DNA of 64,000 nucleotides. Origin: Microvirga pudoricolor (GTDB taxonomy: Bacteria > Pseudomonadota > Alphaproteobacteria > Rhizobiales > Beijerinckiaceae). A program made the position numbers and the translations under genes. The stretch is taken from the NCBI RefSeq assembly GCF_016892705.1, contig NZ_JAFEMB010000001.1:1240001-1304000 (forward strand), written 5' to 3'. Below are positions 42,341-51,549 of this stretch, piece after piece. Positions within the stretch are counted from its first letter, which is position 1. Each line of letters opens with the position of its first letter. The notes beneath the pieces were generated by a model that was not told the origin of the DNA, ran no database searches, and was given only the letters and a program-made list of their open reading frames with translations.

Positions 42341-42522
42341 TGAAGCCCTAAACCCGTCCTCGTCGGTGCCCCGACCGCCAGGGACCTGTTCCGTTGCATG
42401 CTCGCCCGGAAGCTTAGAGGCCGGCCCAACGCCCGCACAAGTCCTCCCTGCCTAGCCAAAAGGCAGCATATGCCCAGAATGGCATCACGCGGCCCAACGG
42501 CGGGCAGGCATCGGGACGGGTG

Positions 42523-43563
42523 CTAGCCCGGAAGAGCGAATTCCAGGAGCAGGGTCCTTTGCAGGCGGCTGAAATTGTCGTCCGAGATGAGGGTCAGGAT
42601 GATGTCGCCGCCCCGGCGGAAGACGGCGAGACCCTCCATGTTGTCGATCTGGTGCGTCGGCCCGCTCTCGAACAGGACGGAGCCCGACACGGACGCGTCG
42701 GGCCGCAGGGACGAACCCGCGACCCGGCGGATGCGGATGCGAAAGCCCGTGAACAGGCCGAACTGCCGCTCCAGGAGCAGGAGATCGCCGTCGGGCAGGA
42801 ATGCCATGTCGCTCACATCGTAGCCGCCGGAGCGCTCGACCAGGAACGTGCCCCGCTGCGGTCCCGTCAGGATGAACCCCAGGGTGTTGGGGCTGTCGCC
42901 CCGATAGGCATGCTCGGCCACGGCCACGACCGCGCCGGCCAGGGGGGAGCGGGGCGGCGCGACGCCGAGGGCCTCCAGGCCGCTGTTGTTGGGCAGGTCC
43001 TTGATCTGCTCGGCCAGGTCTTCCGGGAGCGGGAGGAGCCTCGCCCGGGCCAGGACGCCTTGGCGCCCCCAGTCGAGGCGCATGACCGCATGACGGCGCT
43101 CGATGCCGATATAGGCCGTGCCGTCCGGGCCGACCGCAAAGCTTTCCGTATCGTAATAGGGTGTTGTACTGAGCCGCTTGCCCGCCTCGTTGAGGACAGG
43201 GGCCAGGACAGCCTCGGACAGGCCGGCAAGCTTGCCGTCCCGGGTCTCCACGTCGGCCGTCAGCCATTGGGCGTTGTCCGCGAGGGCCACGAGCTTTGCG
43301 CCGTCAGGGGATCGCCAGAGGCCCGAGAAGCCGCCGAAGCGCTCGTCCGCGCAGCGCAGTTCGAGCCCGGAGCGGAAGACGAGGCCGTCGAAACGGGTGC
43401 GCTCGGGTTCGAGAACGGACAGGTAGGAGATGGCCCGCGCCTGGATGTCGATGGGCTTGAGGGCGCTGGCGGCGCGGGGCCGCGCCGAGCCCGGCCGTCC
43501 GAGGAAGGCCGCGCCCGCCAGGACGCCGCCGCCGACGAGGAAATGGCGCCGGTTCAGGTTCAT
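42523..43563 (-). CDS. Esterase-like/phytase-family exported protein
   Basis: A 346-residue protein of the 'esterase-like activity of phytase' family, a beta-propeller-like fold. The N-terminus is a twin-arginine-type signal (LNRRHFLVGGGVLAGAAFLG), so export in a folded state is likely. Family segments include FGGFSGLWRSPDGAKLVALAD, YYDTESFAVGPDGTAYIGIE, LEALGVAPPR and NMEGLAVFRRGGDIILTLIS. The acidic clusters could bind calcium. The substrate is unknown and phytase activity should not be assumed. It lies downstream of cobT with a gap of about 130 nt. Confidence 0.85.
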   Translation of the reverse strand: MNLNRRHFLVGGGVLAGAAFLGRPGSARPRAASALKPIDIQARAISYLSVLEPERTRFDGLVFRSGLELRCADERFGGFSGLWRSPDGAKLVALADNAQWLTADVETRDGKLAGLSEAVLAPVLNEAGKRLSTTPYYDTESFAVGPDGTAYIGIERRHAVMRLDWGRQGVLARARLLPLPEDLAEQIKDLPNNSGLEALGVAPPRSPLAGAVVAVAEHAYRGDSPNTLGFILTGPQRGTFLVERSGGYDVSDMAFLPDGDLLLLERQFGLFTGFRIRIRRVAGSSLRPDASVSGSVLFESGPTHQIDNMEGLAVFRRGGDIILTLISDDNFSRLQRTLLLEFALPG

Positions 43564-43691
43564 GCGGCGGCGAGGGTCGTGACACGCATGAGGGCGGCTC
43601 CTGAACGGCGCGGTGGGAGAATCCGGCGGGTATCAAGCCTACCGGAAACGGGGGCTGGCGGGGAGATAGCTCCTTTGCGCCAGTGGGCCCG

Positions 43692-45584
43692 TCAGGCGTG
43701 AAGCTTGCGCCGGGGGGCGAAGGAGGCCTGCGGCGGGTTCTCCTCGAACAGCTCCGCTAGCTTCTCGGTCATGACGCCACCGAGTTCCTCCGCGTCCACG
43801 ATGGTGACAGCGCGGCGGTAGTAGCGGGTCACGTCGTGCCCGATGCCGATGGCGATGAGCTCCACGGGCGAGCGGGTTTCGATCTCCTCGATGATATGGC
43901 GCAGGTGGCGCTCCAGGTAGTTGCCGGGATTGACCGACAGGGTCGAGTCGTCCACCGGCGCTCCGTCGGAGATGACCATCAGGATGCGGCGCTGCTCGGG
44001 GCGCGCGAGAAGGCGCTTGTGCGCCCAGTCCAGCGCCTCGCCGTCGATGTTCTCCTTGAGCAGGCCCTCCCGCATCATCAGGCCGAGATTCTTGCGCGCC
44101 CGGCGCCAGGGCGCATCCGCCGACTTGTAGATGATGTGACGCAGGTCGTTGAGGCGCCCCGGATTGCCGGGCTTGCCGCCCTGCAGCCAGGATTCCCGCG
44201 ACTGCCCGCCCTTCCAGGCCCGGGTCGTGAAGCCGAGGATCTCGACCTTGACGCCGCAGCGCTCGAGCGTCCGGGCCAGGATGTCCGCGCAGGTCGCCGC
44301 CACCGTGATGGGGCGCCCCCGCATGGAGCCGGAATTGTCGAGCAGGAGCGTCACTACCGTGTCGCGGAAATTGGTGTCCTGCTCTCGCTTGAACGAGAGG
44401 GGCTGGAACGGATCCATGATGATACGAGGCAGGCGCACCGGATCGAGCATCCCCTCCTCTAGGTCGAACTCCCAGGCCCGGTTCTGCTGCGCGAGCAGGC
44501 GGCGCTGGAGGCGGTTGGCGAGGCGGCCGACCACGCCCTGGAGATGGGCGAGCTGCTTGTCCAGATAGGCGCGAAGCCGCGTCAGCTCGTCGGCGTCGCA
44601 CAGGTCCTCGGCGAGGATGACCTCGTCGAACTTCGTCGTATAGGCCTTGTAGTCCGGCCCCCGCGCCTCGTTGTGGCGTGACGGCGGGCGCCAGGATTCG
44701 GAGGCGTTCTCCGAATCGGCCTCGTCCATTTCCTCGGGCATCTCGCCGGAGGGGCCATCGGCCTCCTCGGACGCGCCCTCCTCCAGGTCGTCGTCCGAGT
44801 CCGCGCTGGTTTCCATCTCGGCCCGGTCGCCCTGCGATTCCTGCTCGGACTGGCCCTCGCCCTGCTGCTGCTCTTGGTCGGACTGATTCTCGTCCTCGCT
44901 CTCCTCGTCCTCGGGATCGAGGGCGGCCTCGTCGGCCATGTCGAGGGAGGCGAGCAGGTCGCGCACGCCCCGGGCGAATTCCCGCTGGCTCTCGATGCTC
45001 TTGAGAAGGCCGTTCAGGTCCTGGCCCGCCTTGTCCTCGATGAAGTCGCGCCACAGGTCCACGATCTTGGCGGCGGCCGGAGGCGGCTTCTGGCCCGTCA
45101 GGCGCTCGCGCACCATGAGGGCGATGGCATCCTCCAGGGGGGCGTCGGCCCGGTCGGTGATGTCCTCGTACTTGCCGCCGCGATGGTAGCGGTCTTCCAG
45201 CATGGCGTTGATGTTGGACGACACGCCGCTCATGCGGCGCGAGCCGATGGATTCCACGCGCGCCTGCTCGACCGCGTCGTAGACGGCGCGGGCAGCCTGG
45301 CCGTCAGGCGCGAGGCGGCGGTGCAGGGTGGCGTCGTGGCAGGCGAGGCGCAGGGCCATGGAATCGGAGTGGCCGCGCAGGATCGCCACGTCGCCGGCGT
45401 TGAGCTTGCGGGGCGGTTCCGGCAGGCGCGCCTTGTCACCCATGAGCGCGGGACGATCGGACGCGAAGGTCACCTCGAGGTCCTGCTTGCGGGCGATCGC
45501 CTTCATGCAGCCGGCGATCGAGCGCTTGAGCGGCTCCGACGGCGCTTCCTTCTTCTCACCCGGTTTGCGGTTCGAGATGGACAT
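43692..45584 (-). CDS. cobT: Aerobic cobaltochelatase subunit CobT
   Basis: A 630-residue CobT. With CobS it forms the AAA+-type complex that, together with CobN, inserts Co2+ into hydrogenobyrinic acid a,c-diamide in the aerobic cobalamin pathway. The N-terminal part ([20 protein letters not shown]) leads to a long acidic, Gln/Glu/Asp-rich middle (~res. 215-300). A C-terminal von Willebrand A domain with the metal site [10 protein letters not shown] (~res. 413-422) completes it. The ATG follows AAGGAA. It lies 118 nt downstream of cobS, the gap filled by a palindromic repeat. CobN is not in the window. Confidence 0.96.
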   Translation of the reverse strand: MSISNRKPGEKKEAPSEPLKRSIAGCMKAIARKQDLEVTFASDRPALMGDKARLPEPPRKLNAGDVAILRGHSDSMALRLACHDATLHRRLAPDGQAARAVYDAVEQARVESIGSRRMSGVSSNINAMLEDRYHRGGKYEDITDRADAPLEDAIALMVRERLTGQKPPPAAAKIVDLWRDFIEDKAGQDLNGLLKSIESQREFARGVRDLLASLDMADEAALDPEDEESEDENQSDQEQQQGEGQSEQESQGDRAEMETSADSDDDLEEGASEEADGPSGEMPEEMDEADSENASESWRPPSRHNEARGPDYKAYTTKFDEVILAEDLCDADELTRLRAYLDKQLAHLQGVVGRLANRLQRRLLAQQNRAWEFDLEEGMLDPVRLPRIIMDPFQPLSFKREQDTNFRDTVVTLLLDNSGSMRGRPITVAATCADILARTLERCGVKVEILGFTTRAWKGGQSRESWLQGGKPGNPGRLNDLRHIIYKSADAPWRRARKNLGLMMREGLLKENIDGEALDWAHKRLLARPEQRRILMVISDGAPVDDSTLSVNPGNYLERHLRHIIEEIETRSPVELIAIGIGHDVTRYYRRAVTIVDAEELGGVMTEKLAELFEENPPQASFAPRRKLHA

Positions 45585-45598
45585 CGGATTCCTTATAC

Positions 45599-45695
45599 CG
45601 TCATCCCGGCCAAAGCGGAGCGGCGAGCCGGGATCGCGAAAACCAGCGAAATTTGCATGCGATCCCGGATCGCGCAGAGCGCGTCCGGGATGACG
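45599..45695. repeat. Palindromic mosaic repeat between cobS and cobT
   Basis: The outer arms are an 11-bp inverted repeat, CGTCATCCCGG/CCGGGATGACG (45599-45609/45685-45695). Inside, two hairpins lie side by side: ATCCCGGC...GCCGGGAT and ATCCCGGA...TCCGGGAT. It fills almost the whole cobS-cobT gap. A related GTCATGCCCGG element is at 53173-53253. Confidence 0.7.
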
Positions 45696-45702
45696 CTTTG
45701 TC

Positions 45703-46692
45703 TTAGCTCAGCGCGATATTCACCGCGCTCTCCGGCAGGTCCTTGCCGAAGGAGCGCTGGTAGAACTCGGCCACGAGGGTGCGCTCGAGCTCGTCGCACT
45801 TGTTCAGGAACGTGACCCGGAACGCGAAGCCCGTATCGCCGAAGATCTCGGCGTTCTCGGCCCAGGTGATGACCGTGCGGGGGCTCATGACGGTGGAGAG
45901 ATCGCCGTTCATGAAGGCGCTGCGGGTGAGATCGGCCACGCGCACCATCTTGTTGACGATATCCCGCCCTTGCGGGTCTTCCTGGTAGTGCTTCGCCTTC
46001 GACAGGACGATGTCGACCTCCCGGTCGTGGGGCAGGTAGTTCAGGGTGGTGACGATGGACCAGCGGTCCATCTGGCCCTGGTTGATCTGCTGCGTGCCGT
46101 GATAGAGGCCCGACGTGTCGCCGAGGCCCACCGTGTTGGCGGTGGCGAAGAGCCGGAAGGACGGATGCGGCTTGATCACCCGCTTCTGGTCGAGGAGCGT
46201 GAGCTTGCCGGACTGCTCCAGCACGCGCTGGATCACGAACATCACGTCCGGGCGGCCCGCATCGTACTCGTCGAAGACCAGAGCCACGTTGTTCTGCAGC
46301 GCCCAGGGCAGGATGCCGTCCTGGAAGGCCGTGACCTGCTGGCCTTCCTTGAGCACGATGGCGTCCTTGCCCACGAGGTCGATGCGGGACACGTGGCTGT
46401 CGAGGTTCACGCGCACGCAGGGCCAGTTGAGGCGGGCCGCCACCTGCTCGATATGGGTCGACTTGCCGGTGCCGTGATAGCCCGTGATCATCACGCGCCG
46501 GTTGCGCGCGAAGCCCGCCAGGATGGCCAGCGTGGTCTCCCGGTCGAACAGGTAATCCGGGTCGAGGTCGGGCACATGCTCTTCGGACTGCGAGAAGGCG
46601 GGCACTTCCAGATCCGAGTCGATCCCGAAGACCTGACGCACGGACACCTTCATGTCCGGGGTAAGGGCTGCTGTTTCGGTGTCTGCCTTCAT
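45703..46692 (-). CDS. cobS: Aerobic cobaltochelatase subunit CobS (AAA+ ATPase)
   Basis: A 329-residue MoxR-like AAA+ ATPase of the CobS type. Walker A is GYHGTGKST, Walker B is [11 protein letters not shown], and sensor-like NTVGLGD follows FRLFATA. The N-terminal [20 protein letters not shown] is CobS-specific. It powers metal insertion by the CobNST chelatase. It is transcribed before cobT. Length equals the family's usual ~330 residues. Confidence 0.96.
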   Translation of the reverse strand: MKADTETAALTPDMKVSVRQVFGIDSDLEVPAFSQSEEHVPDLDPDYLFDRETTLAILAGFARNRRVMITGYHGTGKSTHIEQVAARLNWPCVRVNLDSHVSRIDLVGKDAIVLKEGQQVTAFQDGILPWALQNNVALVFDEYDAGRPDVMFVIQRVLEQSGKLTLLDQKRVIKPHPSFRLFATANTVGLGDTSGLYHGTQQINQGQMDRWSIVTTLNYLPHDREVDIVLSKAKHYQEDPQGRDIVNKMVRVADLTRSAFMNGDLSTVMSPRTVITWAENAEIFGDTGFAFRVTFLNKCDELERTLVAEFYQRSFGKDLPESAVNIALS

Positions 46693-46806
46693 GGGGGCCT
46701 CTCGGTCGGATTGCCGTCGTGATTCAAAGGGATGCGTCAGACTTCTTATAGGCCTCGCAGGCGAGGCGCAAATGCCGCGAACGCAACGCGGGCGGTCGTT
46801 TTGCGA

Positions 46807-47430
46807 TCAGCAGAGCCCGGCGGATTTGAGGGTGTCGTGCGCCTTGATGATGTCGCGCAGGCGGGCCTCGTAGGAGCGATCGCCTCCGTTGGCGTCCGGG
46901 TGGAACCGCTTCACGAGAGTCTTGTACTGGGCCTTGATGGCCGGCCCGTCCACTCCGTCGTCGAGGCCGAGCACGTCGAGCGCCCGCCGAACCGCGCCCG
47001 TATAGCGGGGGCGCTTCGGCTCGGGGGCCTGGCGCTGGCGGGCCTGGGTGAAGTCATGCCCGTTGAGAACCCCGAGCGGGTCCACGTAGCTCCAGTCGCG
47101 CTTGGGCGCCTCCGGGCTCGCTCCCGGCTTGGCGGACGAGTTCATGCCCATGGTCCAGGTGGGACGGTGGCCGATGATGGCGTCCTTCTGGTAAGCGGCC
47201 ACGGCGGTGTCGGACATCCCGTTGAAATAGTTGTAGGATGCGTTGTACTCGCGCACGTGGTTGAGGCAGAACCGGAAATACTGGCCCTCCCGGTCCCGGC
47301 CCATCGGGGCGCGGAACTCGCCCAAGGCCTTGCAGCCGGGATGCTCGCACGAGGGCCCTTCGGCCTCGCGCGGTTCATCGGCGGAGGGCTTGATGCGGAT
47401 GCGGTCGAAAAGAGGCGAGTTGAGATCCAT
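46807..47430 (-). CDS. J-domain (DnaJ-like) protein
   Basis: A 207-residue co-chaperone-like protein with an unusual C-terminal J domain (~res. 148-205): ALDVLGLDDGVDGPAIKAQY, then the HPD motif in VKRFHPDANGGDRSYEARL. The N-terminal half carries CEHPGCKALGEFRAP and FCLNHVREYNASYNYF, a possible zinc-binding Cys/His set. It should stimulate an Hsp70 ATPase; the client is unknown. It sits directly upstream of cobS on the same strand and diverges from the BolA gene, an order common in Hyphomicrobiales. Confidence 0.9.
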   Translation of the reverse strand: MDLNSPLFDRIRIKPSADEPREAEGPSCEHPGCKALGEFRAPMGRDREGQYFRFCLNHVREYNASYNYFNGMSDTAVAAYQKDAIIGHRPTWTMGMNSSAKPGASPEAPKRDWSYVDPLGVLNGHDFTQARQRQAPEPKRPRYTGAVRRALDVLGLDDGVDGPAIKAQYKTLVKRFHPDANGGDRSYEARLRDIIKAHDTLKSAGLC

Positions 47431-47519
47431 GATTCAGCGATTATGAGGGGCTAGCAGCCGGGAGCCAAGGCCCCGGCACTTTTGGCCGCAGACCTCTTCA
47501 AAAGAGTTTACAGGACGAT

Positions 47520-47819
47520 ATGACAACGCAACCCGACGCCCATCAGCCGACAATTCCCATGGCGGCCTGGATCGAGCAGGCCCTGCGCGACAGGTTTCAG
47601 CCCTCCGAACTCACCGTTACCGACGAATCGGACAAGCATCATGGCCATGCGGGGTGGCGTGAGGGCGGGGAAACTCACTTCCGTCTTTATATCGTGTCGG
47701 AAGCCTTTTCCGGCAAGACCCGGGTGGACCGCCACCGCCTCGTCAACGAGGCCATGAGGGGCGCCTTCGACCGGGGGCTGCACGCCCTGGCGATCCAGGC
47801 CAAGGCGCCGGGGGAGTAG
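47520..47819 (+). CDS. BolA-family protein
   Basis: A 99-residue BolA-like protein with the helix-strand core VSEAFSGKTRVDRHRLVNEA and HHGHAGWREGGETHFRLYIV. BolA proteins pair with monothiol glutaredoxins through an Fe-S cluster and also affect cell shape and stress genes. The invariant C-terminal His (here in RVDRHR) and the upstream HHGHAG His cluster are possible cluster ligands. The ATG follows AGGA. No glutaredoxin gene is in the window. A RIME-like repeat follows its stop. Confidence 0.93.
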   Translation: MTTQPDAHQPTIPMAAWIEQALRDRFQPSELTVTDESDKHHGHAGWREGGETHFRLYIVSEAFSGKTRVDRHRLVNEAMRGAFDRGLHALAIQAKAPGE

Positions 47820-47838
47820 GGCTTTCGCGCTTTTTCAA

Positions 47839-47951
47839 CCTCATCCTGAGGAGCCGCTTTAGCGGCATCTCGAAGGAGGGCTCCAGCGGCGTGTTTCCGG
47901 TGCAAACTGGACCATCCTTCGAGACGAGCCTTCGGCTCCCTCAGGATGAGG
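47839..47951. repeat. RIME-like mosaic repeat, copy A
   Basis: 113 bp bounded by a 12-bp inverted repeat, CCTCATCCTGAG/CTCAGGATGAGG. It contains the conserved inner phrases TCTCGAAGGA and CATCCTTCGAGAC, and two short hairpins (GCCGC-TTTA-GCGGC and GAGCC-TTCG-GGCTC, overlapping at the turn). Copies B (55464-55615) and C (56479-56590) share the frame but have different hairpin stems. Size and design resemble rhizobial RIME elements. Confidence 0.8.
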
Positions 47952-48006
47952 CCTTCGAGATGAGCCTCCGGGTTTGCTCAGGGCGGGGCTCCCGGTTCAA
48001 TCCACT

Positions 48007-49173
48007 CTACTTGATCCGCTCGAGCACGCTCACGTAGTTCGCCACGGCGGCGCCGCCCATGTTGAAGATGCCGCCGAGCTTCGGGTTCCTGACCTGGATG
48101 CCCCCGGCCTCCTCGCAGAGCTGCATCGCGGACAGCGCATGCATGGACACGCCGGTCGCCCCGATGGGATGGCCCTTGGCCTTGAGGCCGCCGGACGGGT
48201 TCACGGGCAGCCGGCCGTCCCGATTCGTCCAGCCTTCCTTCACGGCGGTGGCGCCCTGACCCGGCGCGGTGAGGCCCATGGCCTCGTATTCGATGAGCTC
48301 CGCGATGGTGAAGCAATCGTGGGTCTCCACGAAGGACAGGTCGGAAAGCTCGATCCGGGCTCCGTCGAGGGCCCGCCGCCAGGCTTCCGCGCAGCCCTCG
48401 AAGGACACGATGTCCCGCTTCGACATGGGCAGGAAATCCTGCGCGTGCACATTCGCCCGGAACGCCACCGCGCGCTTCATGCCGAGCGCCGTTTCCGTAT
48501 CGGCCAGCACGATGGCGGCCGCCCCGTCGGAGACGAGGGAGCAATCCGTGCGCTTGAGGGGACCGGCCACGAAGGGATTCTTCTCGCTCTCGGCGCGGCA
48601 GAAATCGAAGCCCAGATCCTTGCGCATCTGCGCATAGGGGTTGTCGACCCCGTTCTTGTGGTTCTTGGCCGCGATCATGGCCAGGGCGTCCGACTGGTCG
48701 CCGTAGCGCTGGAAGTAGCGGCCTGCGATCTCGCCGAACACGCCCGCGAAGCCGCCCTTGGTCTGGCCGTCCTCCGGCAGGTAGGAGGCTTTCAGCAGGT
48801 TGGCGCCGATCTCCGGGCCGGGGGTGCGGGTCATCTGCTCGACGCCCACCACCAGCACGGTCTTGGCGCGCTTGGCCTCGATGGTCTTGATGGCCTGGTT
48901 GATCGCGGCGGAGCCGGTCGCGCAGGCATTTTCCACCCGGGTGGCGGGCTTGAAGCGGAACTTGTCGCTGGCCTGGAAGACCAGGGAGGCGGTGAAATCC
49001 TGGGGCGAGAAGCCCGCGTTGAAATGGCCGAGCACGACCTCGTCCACATCCTCGGGCCCGATCCCCGCATGCTCCAGCGCCTCGTTCGTGACGCGAACGA
49101 TCAGGCTCTCGACGGTCTCGGAGTCGAGTTTGCCGAAGGGCGTATGGGCCCAGCCGACGATGCAGGCTGTCAT
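48007..49173 (-). CDS. Thiolase family acetyl-CoA acyltransferase (SCP2-like)
   Basis: A 388-residue thiolase of the SCP2/nonspecific lipid-transfer subgroup. The nucleophile Cys is in RVENACATGSAAINQA (~res. 88). Catalytic His residues are in SFVETHDCFTIAELIEYEAM and in KGHPIGATGVSMHALSAMQL. These enzymes split or condense 3-oxoacyl-CoAs. No other beta-oxidation genes adjoin it. The ATG follows GGGAG. It is 69 nt downstream of the oxygenase gene on the same strand, but co-function is not evident. Confidence 0.9.
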   Translation of the reverse strand: MTACIVGWAHTPFGKLDSETVESLIVRVTNEALEHAGIGPEDVDEVVLGHFNAGFSPQDFTASLVFQASDKFRFKPATRVENACATGSAAINQAIKTIEAKRAKTVLVVGVEQMTRTPGPEIGANLLKASYLPEDGQTKGGFAGVFGEIAGRYFQRYGDQSDALAMIAAKNHKNGVDNPYAQMRKDLGFDFCRAESEKNPFVAGPLKRTDCSLVSDGAAAIVLADTETALGMKRAVAFRANVHAQDFLPMSKRDIVSFEGCAEAWRRALDGARIELSDLSFVETHDCFTIAELIEYEAMGLTAPGQGATAVKEGWTNRDGRLPVNPSGGLKAKGHPIGATGVSMHALSAMQLCEEAGGIQVRNPKLGGIFNMGGAAVANYVSVLERIK

Positions 49174-49242
49174 GGATGTTGTCTCCCGAACGTATGTTGT
49201 CCGGGAGAATGGCCCTGAAGTGCGGGTTTCACAAGGCCTGCA

Positions 49243-50388
49243 TCACGCCCTGTAGCCGCCCACGCCCTCGCCCAGATAGGCGTTGTTGGCCTCGCGGATG
49301 CGGGCCGCCTCGTCGTCGTAGATGAACGGCAGGAAGGCGTAGCGGCGGCCCTCCGTCACCTTCGAGACCGAGTGCAGGAGCGAGCACGAGAACACCACCG
49401 CGCCGCCCGCCGGAGCCTTGTAGGTGCGCGGCCCGTATTCCGGAAACCCGACCTCGCCGCCCTCGAACTCCGCGTTGAGGTTGATCGAGACCGCGAAGCG
49501 CCGGTGGGCCGTGCCCTTGGTGGTGTTGTCCCGATGCGCCCGGAAATGCCCCCCGTCCTCCGCCGCGTAGCAGGACACGATGTAGCGCTCCATCCGGGTC
49601 GGCTTGAAGCAATGGACCTTCTCGATCTCGGTGTTGATGCGCCGGATGACGCGGTTCTGCACCTGCCGGATCAGGTTCGGGTCCGTGATCGTGTAGTCCT
49701 TGCGGCGCTTGTGGTTGGGGTTGTGCACCGCCACCGTCTTGCCGTCGACCTCGCGCATGTAGCCCGACTCGGTGCCGCCATGCTCCTCGTAGAGGCCGAT
49801 GAGGTGCTTGCGGAAGCCTTCCTCGAACACGTCCGGCACGATGAGGATCGGGGCCTGGATTTCGAACCCCGCGAAACGGTCGATCGGCGGCAGGGCGCGC
49901 AGATAGGCCATCACCTCGTCCCGGTCGCTGCCATCCTCCCGGAACGGAAACACGGCGCGAACGCGCAGGGTGGGGTTGAGCACCATCCAGAACCGCCGGG
50001 CCGCCACCGAACCGCTCTCCTGCCCCTGCGGCAGCGCCCCATAGAGTTGTCCGACCTTGCCGTCGAAGTCCCAGAAATGCCGGATGCCCGGCAGCATCTC
50101 GCGGGCCCGGCCCTCGGACTGGTCCGCCGGATCGAAGCTGATTCCGAACAGGGCGAGCTTGTCATCGTCGAAGAGCGAGCCCTGCCCGGCCTGGATCGCC
50201 TCAAGGGCCGCCCGGCCCGGCTCGTCCGACGCCGTGCCGTAGAAGCACAGCACGATGTAACGCCCCGCCACCGTATCGAAGGCGAAATTCGGGTTGCTGG
50301 TGCAGGCCTGATGGAACCACGGCGCCGGATCGCCCGCCTGGAGAGAGCGGTAGGCGGGTTTCGTGGCGGCGGCGGTGGCGGCGGACAT
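49243..50388 (-). CDS. Fusion of redoxin-like domain and 2OG-Fe(II) oxygenase
   Basis: A 381-residue two-domain protein. Residues ~12-165 have a peroxiredoxin/thioredoxin-like fold (AGDPAPWFHQACTSNPNFAF, then YIVLCFYGTASDEPGRAAL). The usual catalytic Cys is replaced, since the active loop reads TASDE. Residues ~180-375 are a 2-oxoglutarate/Fe(II) dioxygenase of the prolyl-hydroxylase type, with Fe ligands His285 and Asp287 (HFRAHRDN) and His339 (LLHSVSKVTEGRR) and the 2OG-binding Arg348. The ATG at 50388 is preferred because GGAAGGAA lies upstream; an ATG five codons earlier lies inside that site. The redoxin part may be structural or bind a partner. The substrate is unknown. Confidence 0.85.
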   Translation of the reverse strand: MSAATAAATKPAYRSLQAGDPAPWFHQACTSNPNFAFDTVAGRYIVLCFYGTASDEPGRAALEAIQAGQGSLFDDDKLALFGISFDPADQSEGRAREMLPGIRHFWDFDGKVGQLYGALPQGQESGSVAARRFWMVLNPTLRVRAVFPFREDGSDRDEVMAYLRALPPIDRFAGFEIQAPILIVPDVFEEGFRKHLIGLYEEHGGTESGYMREVDGKTVAVHNPNHKRRKDYTITDPNLIRQVQNRVIRRINTEIEKVHCFKPTRMERYIVSCYAAEDGGHFRAHRDNTTKGTAHRRFAVSINLNAEFEGGEVGFPEYGPRTYKAPAGGAVVFSCSLLHSVSKVTEGRRYAFLPFIYDDEAARIREANNAYLGEGVGGYRA

Positions 50389-50405
50389 CGCGGTTCCTTC
50401 CATAA

Positions 50406-50420
50406 CGTAAGAGTGTTACG
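50406..50420. promoter_or_regulatory. Palindrome upstream of the redoxin-oxygenase gene
   Basis: CGTAA-GAGTG-TTACG is a 5-bp-arm inverted repeat 18 nt upstream of the ATG. The GTAA-N-TTAC layout is like operators of TetR-type repressors, though no such gene is adjacent. Confidence 0.35.
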
Positions 50421-50453
50421 CTTTTCTAGACCGACGCCGCGAGGCCGCGCAAC

Positions 50454-51356
50454 CTACCTTTGCGTGAACAGCAGCAGCCCGACGCCGCCGAGGATGAGGG
50501 CCATGCCGAGGATCTCCCGCCGCGTGGTTCTCTGGGCCATGAACCGATGGGACACCGCCTGCGCCATGAGCACCTCCACAAGGGCGAGCGTGCGCACGTT
50601 GGCGGCGGTGGTGAGGGCAAAGCCCAGGAACCAGAACTGCGAGGCCAGGGCGCCGAGGAAGCCCGCCCCGAGGGACGTGCGCCAGACCCGGAAGCTCGCG
50701 AGGAGCGCGGGCCGGTCGAACAGGCCGAGCCACGCGACCAGGATCAGGGTCTGGACCCCCAGGCTCCAGGCGAGCGTCGTGGTGGCGCGGACCAGGTAGG
50801 AGCCGTCCTCCAGGCTCAGGATCGCGCCCCGGAACCCGATCGCCGCCAGGGCGAAGAACGCCCCGGACCCGATGCCGAACACTACGGGCTTCCATCCCGC
50901 CGACGCCAGGTTCGTGCCCGGCTTCACGGACATGAGCACGACGCCGGCGGTGGCGATCAGGATCGCGAGCCCGATCATCGGCGTCAGGGTGTCGCCCAGC
51001 AGCACGAGGCCGAACAGGGCTACCTGCACGGGCTCGGTTTTCGTGTAGGCCGTGACCACCGAGAAGGCGCGCTCGCGCATGGCGGCGAGCATGAGGGCCG
51101 TGGCCAGGATCTGCACCGCCGCACCAGCCGCCACAGAGATCAGAAAGGCGCCGCTCGGGCCGGGGATCCTCTCTCCCGTGACGATCCACACGAAAATGAG
51201 TGCCAGGAGCGCGAACGGAAACCCGTAGAGAAACCGGACCTGGGTCGCGCCCACGGTGCCGATCATCTCCGTCAGGCGCCGCTGGGTGGCGTTCCGCCCA
51301 GTCTGGGCGGCGGCGGCGATGAGCGTGATCGGAACCCATAAGTACAGAGAATTCAT
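50454..51356 (-). CDS. EamA/DMT-superfamily transporter
   Basis: A 300-residue inner-membrane protein with about ten hydrophobic segments in two EamA repeats (LYLWVPITLIAAAAQTGRNA start; second repeat from ~GWKPVVFGIGSGAFFALAAI). DMT carriers move amino acids, nucleotide sugars or other small metabolites, usually outward. The ATG at 51356 is preferred because the first membrane helix begins at once. An in-frame ATG at 51398 would add a short basic, soluble piece. The substrate is unknown. Confidence 0.88.
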   Translation of the reverse strand: MNSLYLWVPITLIAAAAQTGRNATQRRLTEMIGTVGATQVRFLYGFPFALLALIFVWIVTGERIPGPSGAFLISVAAGAAVQILATALMLAAMRERAFSVVTAYTKTEPVQVALFGLVLLGDTLTPMIGLAILIATAGVVLMSVKPGTNLASAGWKPVVFGIGSGAFFALAAIGFRGAILSLEDGSYLVRATTTLAWSLGVQTLILVAWLGLFDRPALLASFRVWRTSLGAGFLGALASQFWFLGFALTTAANVRTLALVEVLMAQAVSHRFMAQRTTRREILGMALILGGVGLLLFTQR

Positions 51357-51549
51357 GGACGTTCTTGAAAACCTTGCATCTCGCCATGCTCTTGCCACGG
51401 AATTCGCTATGAAGGAATTCGACCTAAGGGGCTTCGGGGGAATCCCAACCTAGTCAAGTTGTCCGTTTGAGGCTACCAATGGCCAAGCTGCTTGAGGCAG
51501 GGCTATCAGCTTCGCGTCGCATATGCATGTTTTGTATGGAGCCGTATTG

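Noticed and set aside
42448-42466. CTGCCT/AGGCAG hairpin upstream of the phytase-family gene end
   Set aside because: A 6-bp stem without a T-run and not next to a stop codon; too weak to call.
51396-51426. GGAATTCG direct repeat upstream of dacA as an attachment site
   Set aside because: Only 8 bp, closely spaced, and with no integrase or tRNA nearby.
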